DNA from: an uncultured Bacteroidales bacterium
GTDB taxonomy: Bacteria > Bacteroidota > Bacteroidia > Bacteroidales > Paludibacteraceae
NCBI GenBank assembly: GCA_949282265.1
Contig: CASDOZ010000013.1
Location: 1-64,000, forward strand
Direction: 5' to 3'
Length of the DNA: 64,000 nt
Below, one piece after another: positions 33,382-41,580 of this stretch (positions are counted from its first letter, which is position 1; each line of letters begins with the position of its first letter). The notes below the pieces were generated by a model. It saw only the letters and a list, made by a program, of their open reading frames with translations, had not been told where the DNA came from and searched no databases. The position numbers and the translations under genes are program-made.

Positions 33382-34260
33382 TCAGAATGGCAAGTCGTAA
33401 CCTTGTGTGTTATCTTCACATACCATATTTGAAATATGGCTGTTGTTGATAGTTGCAATGTCCTTTATCTTATTGCGGAATAGTACGAAAGTAGTTGTAT
33501 TTTCAATTTCTTTTTTTCTATCCCTGCTGATGTTCAGATATTCTTCCTCTTTGTCAATTCCTAAAAAACGTCTTCCAAGCAGATTGGCGGCAATGCCTGT
33601 GGTGCTGCTGCCAGTAAAAGGGTCGAGAATCCAGGCGCTACTGTGGGTCGATGCTAAAATGATACGCGACAATACGGCCAAAGGTTTTTGTGTGGGATGT
33701 TTCCCACACGATTTTTCCCAACGGGCAATGGCGGGCAAATGCCATACGTCTGTCATTTGCTTGTTGTCGTTGATTTTTTTCATAATGTCATAGTTGTAAC
33801 AATGCGGAATCTTGGCAGACTTGCGTGCCCAAATGATAAATTCCGTTGAATGTGTGAAATAGCGGCATGAGATGTTGGGCGGCGGATTTGTTTTTGCCCA
33901 TGTTATTACATTCAGAATCTTGAAACCCTGTCCCGTCAGAATGTTAGCAATGGAAAATATATTATGGTATGTGCCGCTAATCCATATTGTGCCGTTTTCT
34001 TTGAGTTTTTGTCTGCATTCGCTTATCCATTCCCGATTGAAAGTGTCCATGTATTCCGGTGTGCTTCCTTTGTCCCAATCTCCTTTATCAACGCAAACCA
34101 CTTTGCCACTTTGTACGCTTATGCCTCCATTGCTTAAGAAATAGGGTGGATCGGCAAATATCATGTCGAATTTGAAATTGAATTGTTTCAGCAGTTCGAT
34201 GCAATCACCGTGGAGCACTGTGAAAGCGCGGTCAGGAGAACGGAAGAACGGGGTAATCAT
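33382..34260 (-). CDS. DNA methyltransferase, DpnA-like (second methylase of the RM system)
   Basis: 292 residues. The catalytic DPPY (residues 37-40, in FDMIFADPPYFLSNGG) comes first and the AdoMet-binding motif DPFTGSSTTGIAA comes late (about residue 218), the order of beta-class N6-adenine/N4-cytosine methylases. DpnA of the DpnII system is of this class; it can methylate GATC in single-stranded DNA. Target-recognition residues lie between the motifs and cannot be read by eye. It is the last gene of a three-gene operon with a Dam-like methylase and a MutH-like nuclease, with gaps of 3 and 1 nt. Base composition is clearly more AT-rich than in the flanking chromosome, consistent with lateral gain. 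Confidence 0.88.
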   Translation of the reverse strand: MITPFFRSPDRAFTVLHGDCIELLKQFNFKFDMIFADPPYFLSNGGISVQSGKVVCVDKGDWDKGSTPEYMDTFNREWISECRQKLKENGTIWISGTYHNIFSIANILTGQGFKILNVITWAKTNPPPNISCRYFTHSTEFIIWARKSAKIPHCYNYDIMKKINDNKQMTDVWHLPAIARWEKSCGKHPTQKPLAVLSRIILASTHSSAWILDPFTGSSTTGIAANLLGRRFLGIDKEEEYLNISRDRKKEIENTTTFVLFRNKIKDIATINNSHISNMVCEDNTQGYDLPF

Positions 34261-34263
34261 TTT

Positions 34264-34962
34264 TTATTTTATAGATGACAAATCTATTTGAGGGATAATA
34301 GCGGTATTTGTATAATTTTTTTTGTAATAGAATGCACGTCGGCGTGCCATTATGGTTCCTCCTTTCCCATCGGGCGCATAAGTTTTATCTTGATTGTTTG
34401 CTCCTTTTGTTTTTGGTTCAAGATATATTCCCATACTGCAAGATAACTGGTCGGCGCGTCCTTCGATGATGTATTTTTGAATGTCTTCCCAATCTTTTCT
34501 GAATATGCCATTTTGCACATCGGTCGGATGATCCAGAAAATAGTCGACAATTACATAGTCATTCTGTTGGAGGGATTTCCCGTCTTTTTTAGCAAGATAC
34601 GCTACCCAAAATGTCAAGTTTATCTTGTTTCTTAATTTTGCAGTTTCCCATGTTTCTTGAGAGACTTCCATATAATTAATCATTTGAATGGCTGTAGGTT
34701 CTTTAGCCTTTATTTCTCCATTACGATTTTTTTGTAGAGGAAGAATTTTTATCTCACATCCAATTTCGGGAATATCTGCTTCATCGCGATTATTGTTTTG
34801 GATGCCCAACAAGTTTTCAATAATAAGTCCCGATGCGCCTTTTAACATTTTGTCTCGTTCAATACCAAGCTCATTTTTAATCTGTCCTATTGTTTTTCCT
34901 TTTGAATTGCCTATTATCTTGAATAACGGCATCATATATTCAATAATTTTGCTGCTAATCAT
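34264..34962 (-). CDS. MutH/Sau3AI-type restriction endonuclease, predicted GATC-specific
   Basis: 232 residues. The catalytic residues of the MutH/Sau3AI fold are present with the exact MutH spacing: E49 (in KGASGLIIENLLG), D63, then E70-x-K72 (in ADIPEIGCEIKILPL); MutH itself has E56, D70, E77 and K79. A Q-rich substrate region (PTAIQMINYMEVSQETWETAKLRNKINLTFWVAYL) follows. Sau3AI cuts before GATC, and MutH nicks hemimethylated GATC, so GATC is the predicted site. Here it stands as a stand-alone single-domain protein, about the length of MutH, between two methylase genes, rather than the two-domain Sau3AI. Low GC. The gene order is methylase - nuclease - methylase. Confidence 0.85.
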   Translation of the reverse strand: MISSKIIEYMMPLFKIIGNSKGKTIGQIKNELGIERDKMLKGASGLIIENLLGIQNNNRDEADIPEIGCEIKILPLQKNRNGEIKAKEPTAIQMINYMEVSQETWETAKLRNKINLTFWVAYLAKKDGKSLQQNDYVIVDYFLDHPTDVQNGIFRKDWEDIQKYIIEGRADQLSCSMGIYLEPKTKGANNQDKTYAPDGKGGTIMARRRAFYYKKNYTNTAIIPQIDLSSIK

Positions 34963-34963
34963 A

Positions 34964-35893
34964 TTAAACTAATAAGTAAGGTTTGTCTATTTCGTAATTT
35001 CTAATGAGCAGTTCAGATAATTTGCCTCTTTTTTCAGGATTGGCATTGACCATTCGAGTTGCCATTACTCTTAGAATACGATATTCCTTATATATGTTGT
35101 CAAAGAAATTGTCATTATTGTCTTTGCCTTTTACGTCTGAATTACTTAAAATGAAATTGGCTTTACATTTTGTTATTTTATGGCAAAAGTTGCGTAACCG
35201 GATCTGCTCTTCATCATTAAATTCTTCTTTGGCATAAGAATTAAAAGAAGATGTTTTGCTTAAAGGTTTGTATGGAGGATCAAAATAAAATAAGCTATTA
35301 GGAGAAGCATAAATATCTGTTTTTTCAAAATCGCCACATAAAATTTCAACTCTTTGGAGAATTAAAGAATCGGCAAGAATCGTATCTGCATCGCAGATTT
35401 TGGGGTTGGAGTATTTGCCATGAGGAACATTGAAACATCCTCTTGAATTAACTCTATATAAACCATTAAAACATGTCCTGTTTAAAAAAATGAATAAGGA
35501 AGCTATGTCTGTCTCTGATAAATTTTCTGTATTGTATATATCACGTTTTTCCAGGTAATAGATTTTCCTGTCTTCTTCTTTCAGTTGTATGTATTCATTC
35601 TGTAGTTTGTGTAATAGAGAAATAATTTGATTTGGCTGTTCTTTAACTACTCTATATGTAGTCATGAGCTGGGGATTGATGTCGTTTATAATAGCTTTTT
35701 TTATATTAGGATATTTTTGTAGTATCCAAAATAAAACAGCTCCTCCACCAACAAATGGTTCGATGTAGGTCATTTCTTGTCCGTCTAATAGCTGGGAAGG
35801 TAAAGATTGTTCTATATCTTGTAGTAGTTGGGTTTTCCCTCCAGCCCATTTGACAAAGGGTTTTGCATTTCGTTTTGATATATAACAGCTCAT
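34964..35893 (-). CDS. Dam-family DNA adenine methylase (DpnM-like)
   Basis: 309 residues, alpha-class N6-adenine methyltransferase. Motif order: PFVKWAGGKTQLL (motif X) at residues 12-24, EPFVGGGAVLFWIL (motif I) near residue 45, and the catalytic FYFDPPYKPLS near residue 195. The family modifies GATC, which fits the companion MutH/Sau3AI-type nuclease; DpnM of the DpnII system is the closest described role. It is the promoter-proximal gene, as expected for a protective methylase that must be made before the nuclease. A -7 box lies at 35925-35932. AT-rich composition and codon use (many AAA, ATA, TTA) differ from the housekeeping genes on either side. Confidence 0.92.
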   Translation of the reverse strand: MSCYISKRNAKPFVKWAGGKTQLLQDIEQSLPSQLLDGQEMTYIEPFVGGGAVLFWILQKYPNIKKAIINDINPQLMTTYRVVKEQPNQIISLLHKLQNEYIQLKEEDRKIYYLEKRDIYNTENLSETDIASLFIFLNRTCFNGLYRVNSRGCFNVPHGKYSNPKICDADTILADSLILQRVEILCGDFEKTDIYASPNSLFYFDPPYKPLSKTSSFNSYAKEEFNDEEQIRLRNFCHKITKCKANFILSNSDVKGKDNNDNFFDNIYKEYRILRVMATRMVNANPEKRGKLSELLIRNYEIDKPYLLV

Positions 35894-35924
35894 AGTTTAG
35901 TCATTGAACACTTTTACTTCGTTA

Positions 35925-35953
35925 CAAAAGTATTGATTTTATTGGAAATGCAA
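35925..35953 (-). promoter_or_regulatory. Promoter of the restriction-modification operon
   Basis: Minus-strand TACTTTTG (35925-35932) with TTG (35951-35953) 18 nt upstream; start codon 31 nt downstream. Confidence 0.6.
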
Positions 35954-36044
35954 AAACATAAGTCAGCGAATAAAAACTTTTTTTTGTTCAGTTTTTTGTT
36001 TTGCGGCAGTGTGTTCATGTGCATGATGAATCACGGAATTTGTG

Positions 36045-36052
36045 TACCTTTG
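36045..36052 (+). promoter_or_regulatory. -7 box for the lytic transglycosylase gene
   Basis: TACCTTTG, 23 nt upstream of the ATG at 36076; no -33 TTG at ideal distance. Confidence 0.5.
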
Positions 36053-36075
36053 CATTTTGTTGATAAAAAAAATAG

Positions 36076-36999
36076 ATGTACATGCAAGGTATTGTTTTAC
36101 GGGTGGTTGCCTGCCTGTGTTTTTGGGGAATTGGTTTGCTGGCCGCGGCGCAGCCTACTGTTTCGCTCCCAGTTCCCGAGAGTGTGGAGTTTTGCGGCCA
36201 GACCATCAATTTGTCGCGTTACGACATGCGTGAGCGTTTTGATCGCGAGCAGCTGGCTTTTATGTACATGCACTCTTCCAGTATCCAGTTGGTCAAGCGC
36301 GCTAACCGCTATTTTCCCATTATCGAGCCGATATTGAAACGAAACGGCATTCCTGATGACTTGAAATATCTGGCGGTGATAGAAAGTAGCCTGAATCCAC
36401 GTGCCGTATCGCCGGCCAAGGCGGCAGGATTGTGGCAGTTCATGGCCAAGACGGCGCAGCAGTACGGCTTGGAAGTGAACAGCGAAGTGGACGAACGCTA
36501 TCACGTGGAGAAAGCCACCGTGGCGGCTTGCCAGTACCTGAAAGATGCGTATGCCCGTTTTGGCGACTGGCCGACCACTTGTGCGTCTTACAACGCGGGG
36601 CAGGCGCGCATCTCGACCGAACAGGACAGACAGCAGGTGCAAAGCTCGTTTGACATGTTACTTGTAAGCGAGACGAGCCGTTACGTTTTCCGTATTCTGG
36701 CGGCCAAATTGTTCCTTGAAAATCCGTCGGCCTACAATTTCCATTTTAAGAAGGAGCATTTCTATCACACTGTGCGTACAAAGGATGTGGTGGTCAATAC
36801 ATCCGTCTCCGATTGGGCGGCGTGGGCCAAGGAACACGGCATAACTTATTCGCAACTGAAGGATTTCAATCCATGGCTTGTATCGCGAAGCCTTGCCAAT
36901 CCGCAGGGCAAGATATATACAGTCCGTGTGCCGTTGAAAGAAGATTTGCATTTCAATATCCAGAAGGTGCATGTCCATAATGCAAATTGGCTGAAATAA
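36076..36999 (+). CDS. Lytic murein transglycosylase, MltD-like SLT domain
   Basis: 307 residues. A signal peptide (MYMQGIVLRVVACLCFWGIGLLAAA) is followed by the SLT domain with the catalytic Glu in LKYLAVIESSLNPRAVSPAKAAGLWQFM (split here: the ESSLNP block near residue 98 and the AAGLWQFM block near residue 114), and SYNAGQARI near residue 178. These are the family 1 lysozyme-like motifs of SLT/MltD enzymes, which cleave the MurNAc-GlcNAc bond to 1,6-anhydro products in the periplasm. Downstream ~100 residues (WAAWAKEHGITYSQLKDFNPWL) look like a degenerate LysM-type cell-wall-binding segment. The next gene starts 14 nt downstream. Confidence 0.9.
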   Translation: MYMQGIVLRVVACLCFWGIGLLAAAQPTVSLPVPESVEFCGQTINLSRYDMRERFDREQLAFMYMHSSSIQLVKRANRYFPIIEPILKRNGIPDDLKYLAVIESSLNPRAVSPAKAAGLWQFMAKTAQQYGLEVNSEVDERYHVEKATVAACQYLKDAYARFGDWPTTCASYNAGQARISTEQDRQQVQSSFDMLLVSETSRYVFRILAAKLFLENPSAYNFHFKKEHFYHTVRTKDVVVNTSVSDWAAWAKEHGITYSQLKDFNPWLVSRSLANPQGKIYTVRVPLKEDLHFNIQKVHVHNANWLK

Positions 37000-37013
37000 A
37001 CATTTTGAAGATT

Positions 37014-37943
37014 ATGTGGTTACAATTACTTTTGATAGTCGTAGGTTTTGTCTTCCTTATCGGCGGGGCCAATTATCTGGTTGATGGGGCTTCTGGGCTG
37101 GCCAAGCGTTACCGTGTGCCGGATTTGGTTATTGGTCTGACGGTCGTGGCGTTCGGTACTTCCGCACCGGAGATGGTTGTCAATATCGTTGCGGCCGTGC
37201 GTGGTGCGACGGATATAGCCCTGACCAATATCATAGGCAGCAATATCATTAATGTGCTGGTTATTTTGGGCTGGGCGGCTGCTCTCTATCCGATTCCGTC
37301 GCCCAAGAGTTCGCGCATGTTTGATATTCCGCTCAGTGCGTTGGCGGGTTTCATGCTGATATTTTTGTCATTGGGCCCGGATAAGGAAATCGGCCGTATG
37401 GATGGTGTTATCCTGTTGCTGGTGTTTGCCGTGTTCATGTATGTTACCGTACGTCGCGGCTTGGATGGCACGGATACGCCGGAAAATTTCAAGCCCATTA
37501 AAGTTTGGTTGGCCCTGTTGATGATAGTCGGCGGGTTGGTTGCACTGGTTTTCGGCGGGCAGCTTATTGTGAATGCTTCCACGGAGTTGGCGCATATGCT
37601 TGGCGTGCCGCAGTCCATTATCGGTTTGACCATAGTGGCCTTGGGTACATCGTTGCCAGAATTGGCTACTTCGGTCGTTGCCGCTTATAAAAAGAACACC
37701 GACATGGCACTGGGGAATGTTATCGGCAGCAATATTTTCAATGTGTTCTTTGTGTTGGGTATCAGTGCGGTTATTCATCCGTTGCCGGTTTATGCCAATA
37801 TGTGGCAGGATGCGTTGCTTGCCGGCGGTTGCTGCTTGTTGGTGCTGTTGTTTGTTTCTACCAACAAAAAGCACCGTATCTTGCGTTCAGAAGGCATGCT
37901 TATGGTTTTGATTTATGTTTTGTATATCATTTTGCGGCTTTGA
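37014..37943 (+). CDS. Calcium/sodium antiporter, CaCA family (YrbG-like)
   Basis: 309 residues with two homologous halves, each containing the alpha-repeat: LVIGLTVVAFGTSAPEM (near residue 40) plus NIIGSNIINVLVILG, and SIIGLTIVALGTSLPELATS (near residue 205) plus NVIGSNIFNVFFVLG. The Glu/Asn in these repeats bind Ca/Na. About ten membrane spans are expected. The start at 37014 (MWLQLLLIVVGFVFLIGG) lies 14 nt after the transglycosylase stop; a TTG start overlapping that gene is less likely. The exchange direction is normally Ca export driven by Na entry. Confidence 0.92.
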   Translation: MWLQLLLIVVGFVFLIGGANYLVDGASGLAKRYRVPDLVIGLTVVAFGTSAPEMVVNIVAAVRGATDIALTNIIGSNIINVLVILGWAAALYPIPSPKSSRMFDIPLSALAGFMLIFLSLGPDKEIGRMDGVILLLVFAVFMYVTVRRGLDGTDTPENFKPIKVWLALLMIVGGLVALVFGGQLIVNASTELAHMLGVPQSIIGLTIVALGTSLPELATSVVAAYKKNTDMALGNVIGSNIFNVFFVLGISAVIHPLPVYANMWQDALLAGGCCLLVLLFVSTNKKHRILRSEGMLMVLIYVLYIILRL

Positions 37944-38053
37944 GTTTTGCCGTTTCTTATAATAGGCCGGGGCGTTTTGTTCCGGCTTTTTTTGTTGTGT
38001 TGTGTAAGACTTTTGGTTTGCAGAGGTAAGAAAAAGGATATACATTGTACACA

Positions 38054-38087
38054 AACCGGCCGGTTAGCAATGCTTAACCGGCCGGTT
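38054..38087. terminator. Strong GC-rich hairpin between antiporter and gldJ
   Basis: AACCGGCCGGTTAGC / GCTTAACCGGCCGGTT inverted repeat with a tiny AAT loop; the arms are themselves palindromic. It lies between convergent genes. There is no T-tract, so termination is plausible but not certain. Confidence 0.55.
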
Positions 38088-38115
38088 CTGATATAATTAA
38101 ACTAACATTGGGGTT

Positions 38116-39630
38116 TTACATAACTGTTCTGTTTTCGCTGTTTTCATCGCCAGCCATGCTCATGGCACAGCGGAATCCGATTGTGCTGCTACATTTGTCC
38201 TGATCCAAATAACGACGTGTGGATGGATTCAGCCAATAGATACGGTCCTTCCACGAACCGCCTTTGTATACGCGGGTCTTGTTGGTTATGTGCGGGGCCA
38301 AGACATCGGTCGGATCCTTGTATCCTGCTTCAATATTTGCCGAGTCAGCCAATGCGAACAGCGGATAATCTGTGTTGAGTACGGTCTCCGGGTCACCATC
38401 TTTATAGTCGCGCACATCGTCACCATAACGGATTTCAGCTTTGGCGCGTCCGAGGCTGTCTATCTCGCAAATCTGTTGGCCATTCTCGTTTTTGCTCAAA
38501 AGCGGAGTTTGATATTCGTTTCCACGGAAGGTGTTGTATTCTGCAGCATCGTCAAAAGTCGTGGTACGATATACATCGAGTACCCATTCGTTCACATTTC
38601 CAGCCATGTTATACAAACCGAAATCGTTCGGGAAGTAAGCGTTTACCGGTGCTGTGATAACAGCTCCATCGTTCAATGCGCCAGAGACACCCATCATGTC
38701 ACCTTTGCCTCGTACGAAGTTGGCCTGCAATTGTCCAAACTGTTTTTTAGAAATGTTGCGTACGTGATAACCTGACCACGGATAGATTTTGCCTTCGGTT
38801 GTCAGACCATCTTGGCCGGCAACAGGTGCATATGCGGCAAATTCCCATTCGGCCTCTGTCGGCAGGCGGTAGTCTGCAAACAAAATACCGTCGGAACGTT
38901 TTACTTTACGCTCATTCCCTTTCAAGTCAGTCTTGGGCTTTTTGCCGACTGTCGGATTATATGTTTCGTCGTATAAGTATTTGTTAGTGTTGAAAATGAA
39001 GTTCTTGGTAATGTCCTCGAAGTTTTCGTTGCTTTGCAGGCTCGAAAAATCGGGTGCAGCTATGATACCGGCTTTCACTAATGCCATTTCATTGACGCGG
39101 TCAGTACGCCATGCGCAGAAATCCATTGCCTGTTCCCAGGTTACGCCTACTACGGGATAGTTGCTGAATGCAGGATGTTCAAAGTAGTTTTGCAAATACG
39201 GTTCGTTGTATGCCAACTCTTCGCGCCAAACGGTTTGGTCTGGTTGGGCTTGTTCCACCAATTGGGGGGCAACTTTTCCGAAAACCAACTGCATCCAATG
39301 CAGATATTCGCGCCAGTTTAGGTTGGAAACTTCATATTTGTCCATGTAAAAGGAACTGACCGTAATTGAACGTCTGTTATTGTCGCGCGGTGCGGTTATG
39401 TATTCACCTCTGGCACCGATGTTGAATTGGCCGCCCTGAATGGGAACCATGCCAATGGGAATATCGCTTTTGAATTTGGGGTTTACCTCAAATCCGGTGG
39501 AATTTCCGTCATTATACCTCCAACCGGTCGTGTTGGATGAGGTTGGACTGATAGTGTTGTCCGGTTGCGAAGCACACGATGCTAACACAATGGTTGTTAA
39601 TGCGAAAGCGAATTTCGTTACGTTCTTCAT
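38116..39630 (-). CDS. gldJ: Gliding motility / T9SS lipoprotein GldJ
   Basis: 504 residues from ATG 39630. The signal peptide MKNVTKFAFALTTIVLASC carries a lipobox (LASC). The sequence then has the GldJ hallmarks: TTGWRYND, GMVPIQGGQFNIGARG, SFYMDKYEVSNLNWREYL, VWREELAYNEPYLQNYFEHPAFSNYPVVGVTWEQA and WRTDRVNE, and a formylglycine-generating-enzyme/sulfatase-modifying (SUMF1) fold with GGSWKDRIYWLNPSTRRYLD and GFRCAMS near the C-terminus. GldJ is an outer-membrane-associated lipoprotein needed for stability of the T9SS/gliding machinery in Flavobacterium; GldK and PorK are paralogues. Its presence fits the T9SS tails of several proteins here. It probably is not enzymatic. -7 box at 39655-39662. 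Confidence 0.9.
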   Translation of the reverse strand: MKNVTKFAFALTTIVLASCASQPDNTISPTSSNTTGWRYNDGNSTGFEVNPKFKSDIPIGMVPIQGGQFNIGARGEYITAPRDNNRRSITVSSFYMDKYEVSNLNWREYLHWMQLVFGKVAPQLVEQAQPDQTVWREELAYNEPYLQNYFEHPAFSNYPVVGVTWEQAMDFCAWRTDRVNEMALVKAGIIAAPDFSSLQSNENFEDITKNFIFNTNKYLYDETYNPTVGKKPKTDLKGNERKVKRSDGILFADYRLPTEAEWEFAAYAPVAGQDGLTTEGKIYPWSGYHVRNISKKQFGQLQANFVRGKGDMMGVSGALNDGAVITAPVNAYFPNDFGLYNMAGNVNEWVLDVYRTTTFDDAAEYNTFRGNEYQTPLLSKNENGQQICEIDSLGRAKAEIRYGDDVRDYKDGDPETVLNTDYPLFALADSANIEAGYKDPTDVLAPHITNKTRVYKGGSWKDRIYWLNPSTRRYLDQDKCSSTIGFRCAMSMAGDENSENRTVM

Positions 39631-39654
39631 ATATGAATAAATGAATTTAGGGTG

Positions 39655-39662
39655 CAAAGTTA
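39655..39662 (-). promoter_or_regulatory. gldJ -7 box
   Basis: TAACTTTG on the minus strand, 24 nt upstream of the start codon. Confidence 0.55.
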
Positions 39663-39785
39663 CATTTTTTTTGCGTATTCGGAATTATTCTGCTAAAAAA
39701 AACACTAATTTAAGCAAAAAAACATCTGTATAACTGATTTTGACCGGAAAAAGTATGTGTTGGAGTTGTTTTTTTTTATTTTTTG

Positions 39786-39793
39786 TAACTTTG
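39786..39793 (+). promoter_or_regulatory. folP -7 box
   Basis: TAACTTTG, 19 nt before the folP ATG; candidate TTG elements at 39760 and 39766 give spacings of 23 and 17. Confidence 0.5.
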
Positions 39794-39812
39794 TCCCCTG
39801 ATTTTGATTTTT

Positions 39813-40664
39813 ATGAGTGAATACAGCATCAACCTGAATGGAAAACTTGTATCGTTGGACCGTCCGGTCGTGATGGCAATTGTCAATATCACGCCGGATT
39901 CGTTTTATGAGTCGTGCAAAAGCGACAGGGAGATACTCCAAAAGGTGGAGAACGCGGTAGCGGAAGGCGCAACTATATTGGATGTGGGTGGATATTCAAC
40001 CCGTCCGGATGCAGATGTCGTGCCCGAAGAAGAGGAAATCAGGCGGATTTCAGCCGCATTCACCATTATAAGGAAAGAATTTCCACGGTTGTTCCTGTCG
40101 GTGGATACATTCCGGGCGCGCGTGGCTGAAATTGCCGTAAAAGATTTTGGCGTGGCCATGGTGAATGATGTTTCCGGCGGCACATTGGATGATACTATGT
40201 TTGAAACTGTGGGCAGGCTGGGAGTGGCTTATGTGCTGATGCACATGCAGGGCAATCCGCAAACAATGCAACAACACACGCATTATGAAAATTTGTTGGC
40301 GGAGATAATCGGCTTTTTCCAACAGCGTGTGGCGGCCCTGAAACAACTGGGCGTGAAAGACATTGTTCTTGATCCAGGTTTCGGTTTTGCGAAAACTTTG
40401 GAGCAGAATTATGAACTGTTGCAAAAAATGTCGTATTTGAAAGCTTTGCATTTGCCGGTCATGGCAGGTGTTTCCCGAAAATCGATGATTTACAGGTTGC
40501 TGGGGGGAACGCCGCAGGAAGCCTTGAACGGGACAACGGTGGCCAATACGCTGGCATTGCTGAATGGTGCCGACCTTCTGCGCGTGCATGACGTGAAAGC
40601 GGCAATGGAAGCCATAAAAGTCGTTTGCGAAACACGGAAATATGATGTTACAACTGCAATTTAA
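39813..40664 (+). CDS. folP: Dihydropteroate synthase
   Basis: 283 residues from ATG 39813 (MSEYSINLNGKLVSLDRPVV); an upstream TTG at 39804 is rejected. Pterin-binding TIM barrel. Motifs: VMAIVNITPDSFYESCK (phosphate/pABA loop) near residue 25, ATILDVGGYSTRPDADVVPEEEEIRR near residue 55, LSVDTFRA, VNDVSGG, LMHMQGNPQTMQ, DPGFGFAKT and GVSRKSM near residue 220. It joins pABA to dihydropterin pyrophosphate in folate synthesis and is the sulfonamide target. The adjacent cdaA starts 10 nt later; folP-cdaA pairs are common in Bacteroidota, suggesting one transcript. Confidence 0.96.
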   Translation: MSEYSINLNGKLVSLDRPVVMAIVNITPDSFYESCKSDREILQKVENAVAEGATILDVGGYSTRPDADVVPEEEEIRRISAAFTIIRKEFPRLFLSVDTFRARVAEIAVKDFGVAMVNDVSGGTLDDTMFETVGRLGVAYVLMHMQGNPQTMQQHTHYENLLAEIIGFFQQRVAALKQLGVKDIVLDPGFGFAKTLEQNYELLQKMSYLKALHLPVMAGVSRKSMIYRLLGGTPQEALNGTTVANTLALLNGADLLRVHDVKAAMEAIKVVCETRKYDVTTAI

Positions 40665-40674
40665 TAAATAAATC

Positions 40675-41469
40675 ATGGGATTCCAGATTGTCAAAGATAT
40701 TATTGATATTCTGCTCGTTGCCATTCTGTTGTACGAAACGTATAAGTTGCTGAAGAAATCGGGTGCGGCGAGTGTCTTTGTCGGTGTGTTCGCTTTTATT
40801 TTGGTGTGGTTTCTGGTGTCTCGCGTTTTTGAGATGCAATTGCTTGGCGGCTTGTTCGACAAGGTTATCAATGTCGGAGCTATTGCATTGATTGTCATAT
40901 TCCAGGATGAAATCCGCATGTTTTTCTCCCGTATTGGCGATAATTGGCGGATGTTTGACATGTTCAAGCAATTGTCGAAAAAAGTGCGGGCCAAGAGCAA
41001 GCAACAGGAAGCCGACCAGTCAGTAGTGCAGATTGTGCTGGCTTGTAAGAATATGTCAAGGACCAAGACCGGTGCTTTGATTGTTTTTACCAGAAAGCAG
41101 GATTTGCAGCAATATGCCGTGTCCGGCGAACGGATAGACGCCATGATCAATTCGCGGCTGATTGAAAATATCTTCTTCAAAAACAGCCCGTTGCATGATG
41201 GTGCCTTGTTGATTGTGGGCGGCCGGCTGCATTCGGCTGCATGTATTTTGCCGATCTCGAAAAAACAGAACATACCGAAACAGTTCGGCTTGCGGCACAG
41301 GGCTGCGCTTGGTATTGCGGAAAAAACAGATGCGATAGCCGTGGTTGTCTCGGAAGAAACCGGTAAAATATCTTATGTTATCGGCGATGAAGTCAAAACC
41401 GGAGTGAAGCCAGAAGAACTGGAGCAGATGCTTTCCGAGCAGTGGTATGATTACTGCCATGCAAACTGA
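40675..41469 (+). CDS. cdaA: Diadenylate cyclase, CdaA type
   Basis: 264 residues. Three membrane spans occupy the N-terminus (about residues 4-85, DILLVAILLYETYKLL, AASVFVGVFAFILVWFLVS, VINVGAIALIVIFQDE), followed by the DAC (DisA_N) domain with the diagnostic PLHDGALLIVGGRLHSAACILP (DGA) and GLRHRAALGIAEKTDAIAVVVSEE (RHR) motifs, both intact. It condenses two ATP to c-di-AMP, which controls osmolyte and cell-wall homeostasis. It follows folP closely. No CdaR gene follows it here, unlike in Firmicutes. Confidence 0.95.
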   Translation: MGFQIVKDIIDILLVAILLYETYKLLKKSGAASVFVGVFAFILVWFLVSRVFEMQLLGGLFDKVINVGAIALIVIFQDEIRMFFSRIGDNWRMFDMFKQLSKKVRAKSKQQEADQSVVQIVLACKNMSRTKTGALIVFTRKQDLQQYAVSGERIDAMINSRLIENIFFKNSPLHDGALLIVGGRLHSAACILPISKKQNIPKQFGLRHRAALGIAEKTDAIAVVVSEETGKISYVIGDEVKTGVKPEELEQMLSEQWYDYCHAN

Positions 41470-41544
41470 ACGTTCGTTTGCCATGCGGGAACAGACAGGA
41501 TGGTTTCCTAGTAAATTCTGTTTTTACAACCGCAAGAAAAACGT

Positions 41545-41552
41545 TATTTTTG
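41545..41552 (+). promoter_or_regulatory. metG -7 box
   Basis: TATTTTTG, 28 nt before the metG ATG. Confidence 0.5.
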
Positions 41553-41580
41553 CAAACTGAAAATTTTAGACCAACCAGAT

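Noticed and set aside
33382..35893. Prophage origin for the restriction operon
   Set aside because: No phage structural, integrase or lysis gene is present in the neighbourhood; only composition suggests lateral transfer.
40050..41273. Open frame of over 400 codons antisense to folP and cdaA
   Set aside because: It lies opposite two clearly recognised genes; the product has no family pattern. The same holds for long antisense frames opposite metG (41851-43032), the TonB receptor (58778-60469), the csx1-family gene (26702-27655) and argS/TatD (7332-8240).
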